Positions 59,292-64,000 of a stretch of DNA of 64,000 bases are shown in pieces. Within the stretch, counting starts at the first letter, position 1; each line of letters begins with the position of its first letter. The stretch is taken from positions 8,575 to 72,574 of the forward strand of contig SSNU01000170.1 in assembly GCA_012064415.1 (NCBI GenBank), given 5' to 3'. The stretch comes from Gyrodactylus bullatarudis (taxonomy: Eukaryota; Platyhelminthes; Monogenea; Gyrodactylidea; Gyrodactylidae). The notes beneath the pieces are model-generated. The model had not been told where the DNA came from. It did not search any database and saw only the letters and a list, made by a program, of their open reading frames with translations. The translations under genes were made by a program, and so were the position numbers.

Positions 59292-60779
59292 TTAATTATC
59301 TGGAATGGGATTAGTTTTTATGTACTTGATTTTTATCTCTTCATTCTTTTGCCTAGCGTGTGGCTGTCGTTTAAGGAAGCTCTTCAAATTTTCTGTACAT
59401 CGATTTTCTCTGCTTTCCAAGTCTGATTCATGCGAGAACAACTTTTCCATAACCACAAGGAATCTAGAGACTCTCATATTCAAAAATTGTTCGCAGGCGT
59501 GAAGTATTCTCAATCTTGGATGGAAAGGGATCAATAAGCTGACATCGCCCGCTTTTTCCAAGTCAGATCCATGTATAGGAATCCAAAAAACAAGACGACC
59601 TCCTTCATTCAACTTTCCAGCTGAAAAGTTTACCAAATCAACAAAGGTTTCTTCCAATGGATATTGTTCCTTATGTGGAATATGGGGTATATCATGGAGC
59701 ATTGGAACAAGTCCTTCACTATTTGGTACCATTCCAATACTTTTACCTTGGGTGATCTTTAGTACTTCATCCGGATTCATTAGTTTGGCTTGTTTTTCAA
59801 CGTTCATTTTGCTAATTCTTCGACTGCTCTCACGAACTCCATATGGAGGATCTGTTATGATAGCATTGAAATAATTTTTACTGGAATTACGCCATAAATC
59901 TTGAATCATTGCTGAGTCAGCTATTAGAATATCGAGAAAATAATTTTCGAGCCCGTAATCTCTGTAACAAGTTTTTAGGCACTCATCTGGCTTTCGAGCA
60001 CCCTGACCAGATTTTGGAGATTTGTCGTAACCATGCAAAAGAGCATAGTCTATATCAGAACCATAAACTGAAGATCCAAAGTGTGAGGCCATAATTAGAC
60101 ATCCGCCAGAACCAACAAATGGATCATAGACAATACTGTTCTCTTTGCATAAACCTAAATTCGCTGCAATGGTAGCCAATTCTACATTCATACTAGTGTT
60201 ACCGAGATAACTTCTATTTGAAAGACTAAATTTGTTCATCATTAAGGAACGATTACTTTCCCCGATAAATCTACCATAAGTTACATTTATCAATCTCTTC
60301 GTAACAACTTCAAAGTTGAATATCAAGTTCAGAATAAATGTTGGAGTTTTCAAGTTAATAGAGCTCATAATTGGCGTAGGATGTTCATCAAGAATATCTG
60401 AAATGTAATTGCGCCTAGATTCATCATCAAATTTGTTATTAATCGTGCTTAATATGACTTTGAAAGATTGTGCCTCAGAGTATAGATAGTCTTTCAAAAG
60501 ATCTCTTTCAATGTTTGCAACAATTTTGATGAGTTTTGCATAGTCTGGGGCTTGAGCCCAATAAGCAATTGCCTGTTTAATCAGAATACTACGATCCAGT
60601 ATGTTTCGAAGTTTAATTTCTGAGTCTAATTCAATAATAACAACACATTCTGAGAAATCTGTGATATCAAGGATTATTGATTTGAGATTGTAACCAAGAA
60701 CTTTCACAATGGAATGAAATTCAGCTTCCCGGAAATTCGGGAATGATTCAGAGGCATAATGCAAAACATATTTCGGCAT
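59292..60779 (-). CDS. TRMT11: tRNA (guanine(10)-N2)-methyltransferase catalytic subunit
   Basis: A single-exon protein of 495 residues, the usual length for TRMT11/Trm11, which with TRMT112 methylates G10 of tRNAs in the cytosol. The N-terminal part (residues 1-170) is the diverged THUMP-containing region. The Rossmann methyltransferase follows: motif I DPFVGSGG at 219-226, SDIDYALLHG at 241-250 (acidic SAM-ribose contact), DILIADSA at 283-290 and the catalytic TDPPYG at 309-314, then VRESSRR. The C-terminal FWIPIHGSD and HPRLRILHACEQFLN also match. No residue needed for catalysis looks lost. Its ATG lies 84 bp from that of OST4, divergently. Confidence 0.95.
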   Translation of the reverse strand: MPKYVLHYASESFPNFREAEFHSIVKVLGYNLKSIILDITDFSECVVIIELDSEIKLRNILDRSILIKQAIAYWAQAPDYAKLIKIVANIERDLLKDYLYSEAQSFKVILSTINNKFDDESRRNYISDILDEHPTPIMSSINLKTPTFILNLIFNFEVVTKRLINVTYGRFIGESNRSLMMNKFSLSNRSYLGNTSMNVELATIAANLGLCKENSIVYDPFVGSGGCLIMASHFGSSVYGSDIDYALLHGYDKSPKSGQGARKPDECLKTCYRDYGLENYFLDILIADSAMIQDLWRNSSKNYFNAIITDPPYGVRESSRRISKMNVEKQAKLMNPDEVLKITQGKSIGMVPNSEGLVPMLHDIPHIPHKEQYPLEETFVDLVNFSAGKLNEGGRLVFWIPIHGSDLEKAGDVSLLIPFHPRLRILHACEQFLNMRVSRFLVVMEKLFSHESDLESRENRCTENLKSFLKRQPHARQKNEEIKIKYIKTNPIPDN

Positions 60780-60863
60780 TTATCCTTCAAATTTTGAGTG
60801 TATTATAACAAAGATGAGTTAGCATAATTGTTTTAACAAATCTACGTTGATTACATTTTCAAA
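60780..60863. promoter_or_regulatory. 84-bp divergent promoter region, TRMT11 and OST4
   Basis: The start codons of two intact housekeeping genes are only 84 bp apart on opposite strands, so a shared bidirectional promoter is likely. No motif is evident. Confidence 0.45.
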
Positions 60864-61034
60864 ATGATTTCTGATATCCAGCTATCGCTATTTGCCAATT
60901 TTGGAGGTGTTTTCCTATTTTTAATGGTCATACTGTTTCATTATCTCACAGCAAACACCCCAAAACACCAACTGAATAAGACAAGAAAACTAAAGATACC
61001 TAGCGATTTCGATATAACCACTTTGGATAATTAA
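60864..61034 (+). CDS. OST4: Oligosaccharyltransferase subunit OST4
   Basis: A 56-residue protein encoded without introns. The N-terminal 31 residues, beginning MISDIQLSLFANFGGVFLFL, match OST4 closely (human [20 protein letters not shown]), followed by HYLTANTPK where human has HYVAVNNPK. OST4 is a single-pass membrane subunit of the ER oligosaccharyltransferase that joins the Stt3 and Ost3/6 parts. The single hydrophobic segment spans residues about 5-28. It carries a polar extension of about 20 residues after the usual end of the family (about 37 residues in human). Confidence 0.92.
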   Translation: MISDIQLSLFANFGGVFLFLMVILFHYLTANTPKHQLNKTRKLKIPSDFDITTLDN

Positions 61035-61625
61035 TTTGATTTTATTATTGTAATATTTTAAAGATTAATAAATTTTTTGTGAATCAAATTTTGAATACAG
61101 CACCTTATCATCTTTCATGATTAACCAGTTGGGGAAAATTATTTTGATGACTTAAAACCTAGCGATTTTCAGAAAATCTGATTTTCTTGAATATAATTTC
61201 CGGGAAATCAGATTTCTCTATATAAATTATTCTCAATGTAGCTTATACTCATCAAATTTATTCATATTATAAGATTTACATTCTAAATTTAAATAGAATT
61301 TTTCAAAGATAATCTTCACCGAAAATTAAGAATCGGACTGATTACTAGATTATAATTCTTCGCTAAATCAGAAGGAAATATTTTGATCCCTATCCCTTAT
61401 TTTTTTCTTACTTTGCTTATCAAAGTTAGATCGCTATTACCCATGTCTGTCTTCATGTAAGAGTATTACTTGGTCGAATTTTCACAAAGATAATCTCAAA
61501 TGATTAGTTTTAAATATTAAGTATTTACTAGCTAGTAAACATATTATATGAAACTACTTTTAAAAATATAAATAGAATTAAACTAAAGATTATAGAGTAA
61601 TAAATTTATTGATAGTAGTATAAGT
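61035..61625. other. Intergenic region between OST4 and the OCRL-like gene
   Basis: About 590 bp between two convergent 3' ends; AT-rich, and I see no feature in it. Confidence 0.5.
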
Positions 61626-62822
61626 TCATGAGATCTTCTTGTATTCAATCATGTTTTGAACACATATGGCTTTCAGGTCAAAATTGCTCTGATAATTTTC
61701 ATCTTTGAAAAATATTTCAGCATAATTTTTCGCTAAAATAAAAATAAATTATTTTTTAAAATTTATTAGTCATTGATAAAAATCTGAATTTATTGCTGAA
61801 GTAATATTCTGTCTTTTACATTTTAAATTTGAGGATAATTTTCCTAAGTTTTATTCAATCTTCATAGTTGAATAAACTAAAAAATCTTATTTAATAGTAA
61901 AATTAACATTATTAAATACAGTTTAGTCTGACTAACCTAAAACTTCAGAGTTTGATCCATTTTTAGATGAATGCTTGAGAATGCAACGAAGAAATTCCAA
62001 GAGATAAAAGACAAGATTTTGATTGAAAATTGGCAATTTTTTTATAAGTTCAATGCAAGCTTCACTGTCACGAGCAACTGCCAAAAACTTTTGCTGGAAC
62101 TTTGCTGGTATCATTGAACCTTCAATAGTACTGAGGAAAATATTCAAGATTGCTATCATGGTGCAGACATCGACTGTTTCAGGGAATGGCTCATTTGTTG
62201 ATGTATTATTCAATGTATTTTGAATTGAATAGAACAAACTCTCATTTTGGGGCCTGTCATAGAGATATGGCTATGAAAATGAAAAAAAATAAATTATAAA
62301 TTTATGAATTTTCTAAGAACAGCAAAAAATTTGCTCAAAGTTCATAGACTGTTAAACGTAATCATGAGTTTTTAAAAAAATAAGAAAAAAAAATTTGAGG
62401 CGTAGTTTATTAAAAGATAAACATGTATTTACTCACTGTATTTACATGTTCTATGATGAAATTTGTCATGCGGTAGATTTCTTTGGGAATGTGAAAATTC
62501 TTTATGCCAACAGCTTCGTCGTCTTCATCATCAAAGGAAATGAGCGCTTGCTCTGCTGGTTCATCCTCTTTTTCGCATTCCTTAAAAAGTTTCGAGACTT
62601 CCTTTGGTGACAACTTGCCAAAGGGTGTATTACCCAAATGATTCAACATCTTTAGAGATAATCCAAAGCAAGTTGGCTTAAACTTGAATCGGAGACTGAT
62701 GAAAGAATCCCCGCCGTCTTGCAAGCGTACAATAAGGAAACATTTTTCCCCACCCGATTTATTGAATCTTTGTACATGCATATCTTTTATACATACTGTA
62801 ATTGTTATTGTATTACTTTCAC
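61626..62822 (-). CDS. OCRL: OCRL/INPP5B-type inositol 5-phosphatase, C-terminal exons only
   Basis: Three exons are visible, 62437-62822, 61937-62270 and 61626-61732 (phases agree; introns 166 and 204 nt), giving about 275 C-terminal residues. The first covers the end of the ASH domain (SFISLRFKFKPTCFGLSL; human OCRL has NYLPSCFGTSL) and the linker with LISFDDE, a clathrin-box pattern where human OCRL has LIDLEED. NFHIPKEIYRMTNFI then starts the RhoGAP-like domain, which ends with LPIFNQNLVFYLLEFLRCIL. The protein class removes the 5-phosphate of PtdIns(4,5)P2 at endosomes. The exon at 62822 begins in mid-codon, so the 5' exons with the phosphatase domain must lie beyond 64000 or be lost. 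I cannot separate OCRL from INPP5B. Confidence 0.9.
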
Positions 62823-63029
62823 CTGTAAATAACAGTTAAAATAAAATTGATGTTTTTAGAGACAATCTTTTCAATGAAATTCCCCAGTTAAGAAATTACT
62901 CTTACCCTATGCCAATCAACGAATAAAAATTTTCATCAATGAGAAAAGAAGATTAGATCAGTAGAAAAGTTTCGAATTCTTGGATTTCTTCGATATTTTC
63001 AGTCAAGCTTCCTCAACAAAACTTAACCC

Positions 63030-63262
63030 TTAGAAATATTCTATTGAAACATCTTATTTTTATTGAAACACAAATATTTACCCCATAATTAAGTATTATT
63101 TTTCTCGACCAATCAGAATGCAGCAAGTAATTTCTATACATTTAGATAGGAAAAAAGTGAGTTTTTGTGAAAATGTGAAAATTCACTGTTAATACTTAAT
63201 TAGGGGGTAAATATTCGTGTTTCAATAAAAAATAAGATGTTTCAATAGAAATATTTTTACTG
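63030..63262. mobile_element. Pogo-type MITE, short copy of the 4.5-5.5 kb outer element
   Basis: The inverted ends ATTCTATTGAAACATCTTAT (left) and ATAAGATGTTTCAATAGAAA with TTTTTACTG (right, followed by TA) match the outer element at 4487-5487. Here the centre is uninterrupted (TTTCTATACATTTAGATAGG), which shows the empty site of the nested insertion. The left end has lost its CAGTA. Confidence 0.75.
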
Positions 63263-63493
63263 TATTTTCGTTCAAAGAATCAATACACTTGTGCACCAGT
63301 TTTCGTGCCTGAGAATGTGCACACCCGATTTTTCATGTCTTTCAAAACTAAAATTAATCATCAACCTACTAAGAAGTAGGACAAGTATACGAATAAAATA
63401 ATTTTTTGGTCAAAATTTTCATTTTTTCTGATTTTGATCTCAATTTGTAGGGAATTTTTTTCTGGTCAGATCAGTACCCCCGCAAGCTAGTAA

Positions 63494-63935
63494 ATTATTC
63501 ATTTACTTCTAAGCTATCCAAAAGAAAATATTTTTAACGCTGATGAAACTGGTATTTATTGGAAGAATGACAGTCCTGTAACTCTCGAAAAGAGTTCTGC
63601 CAGATGCAAAACAGATAACTCTTCTAAAGAGCGAATTACAGCGATGGTGTGCTGCAATGCTGCTGGAAGAATGTATCCCAGCAGTACCTTGATCAGTTTA
63701 CCTAAAGCAAAATTTAAAAATGATAAAATATTTTATAAATTCAGGAAATTCTAAAAAGCCAAGATGTTTTAGAGGTCGTGTGTATGCTGATTACCATGGC
63801 ACGCCAACAGCATGGATGAATAGAGAAATTTTTCAAATGTGGCTGAATAAGTTTGCTGAAACTGTTGAGCGAAATGTTTTATTATTAGTTGACAATGTAA
63901 GCTCTCATCATAGAATCATGGAAAATGATTTCTAG
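63494..63935 (+). pseudogene. Tigger/pogo transposase fragment (DDE_1 type), frameshifted
   Basis: One frame reads NIFNADETGIYWK and ERITAMVCCNAAG, the first catalytic Asp region of pogo-type transposases. After a frame change near 63715-63745 the next frame gives KKPRCFRGR, TAWMNREIFQMWLNKF and LLLVDNVSSH, the second catalytic Asp region. The N-terminal DNA-binding part and the last catalytic region are absent. It is a dead copy, upstream of the visible OCRL exons and antisense to them, probably within an intron of that gene. Confidence 0.85.
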
Positions 63936-64000
63936 GAAATTTCTTTTTCTATTTTAAGAAGGGTTTAATAAGGATTTTTCTTTTGACTTCTGGGAATAAT

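Noticed and set aside
6737..62822. PIKfyve and OCRL-like genes in one window as a phosphoinositide cluster
   Set aside because: They are 36 kb apart with unrelated genes between, and animals do not normally cluster this pathway; treated as coincidence.
62880..62930. Possible further OCRL exon with donor-like GTAAGAG on the minus strand
   Set aside because: In the phase needed to join the exon at 62822 the preceding codon is a stop, and there is no convincing acceptor.
1..64000. CRISPR arrays, operons, rRNA or other prokaryotic systems
   Set aside because: No regularly spaced direct repeats and no ribosome-binding sites; spliced genes throughout show a eukaryotic nuclear origin.

Overview
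The window is nuclear DNA of an AT-rich metazoan. Coding regions are broken by GT-AG introns, there is a eukaryotic-type tRNA-Ala, and several proteins are animal-type: PIKfyve, a PPP1R16/TIMAP-like PP1 regulator, OCRL/INPP5B, TRMT11, mitoribosomal DAP3 and OST4. Proteins are diverged and most introns are about 55-80 nt, with a few of only 24-40 nt. The rest of the DNA is full of DNA transposons, fold-back MITEs and a LINE. This fits a fast-evolving invertebrate; I cannot name the species. Very short introns are known from dicyemid mesozoans, for example, but intron length alone does not identify a lineage.

Layout. 1-6.7 kb is repetitive: two head-to-head copies of a LINE, a nested pogo-type fold-back element and another MITE. 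6.7-25.7 kb is a complete PIKfyve gene on the minus strand. I could join 38 exons in phase into one 1,932-codon frame (FYVE, DEP-like region, TCP1-like domain, Cys-rich block, lipid kinase). Its introns host a LINE fragment, hAT and MULE fragments, and several MITEs. 26.1-28.1 kb is a four-exon F-box gene (minus). 28.4-29.9 kb holds two small genes for secreted proteins (plus), one EGF-like. 30.2-32.0 kb is a divergent pair: a rhodanese-like protein lacking the catalytic Cys (minus) and DAP3/mRPS29 (plus). 33.1-56.8 kb is a nine-exon PPP1R16-like gene (minus) with introns up to 7 kb full of MITEs; it keeps a C-terminal CaaX box. 57.0-58.7 kb is a coiled-coil/basic-tail protein (plus), possibly shugoshin-like. 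58.8 kb is tRNA-Ala(CGC). Then come a small unknown gene (plus), intronless TRMT11 (minus), OST4 (plus) and the 3' part of an OCRL/INPP5B gene (minus). That last gene is interrupted upstream by a pogo-like MITE and a broken Tigger/pogo transposase at the right edge.

The genes are housekeeping functions with no operon-like logic. Several lie in tight divergent pairs (84, 170, 223 and 313 bp between start codons). I saw no CRISPR array, rRNA, prokaryotic operon or clearly new multi-gene system. The most unusual points are the ultra-short introns, lost catalytic or docking residues in otherwise recognisable proteins, and the layered MITE families.
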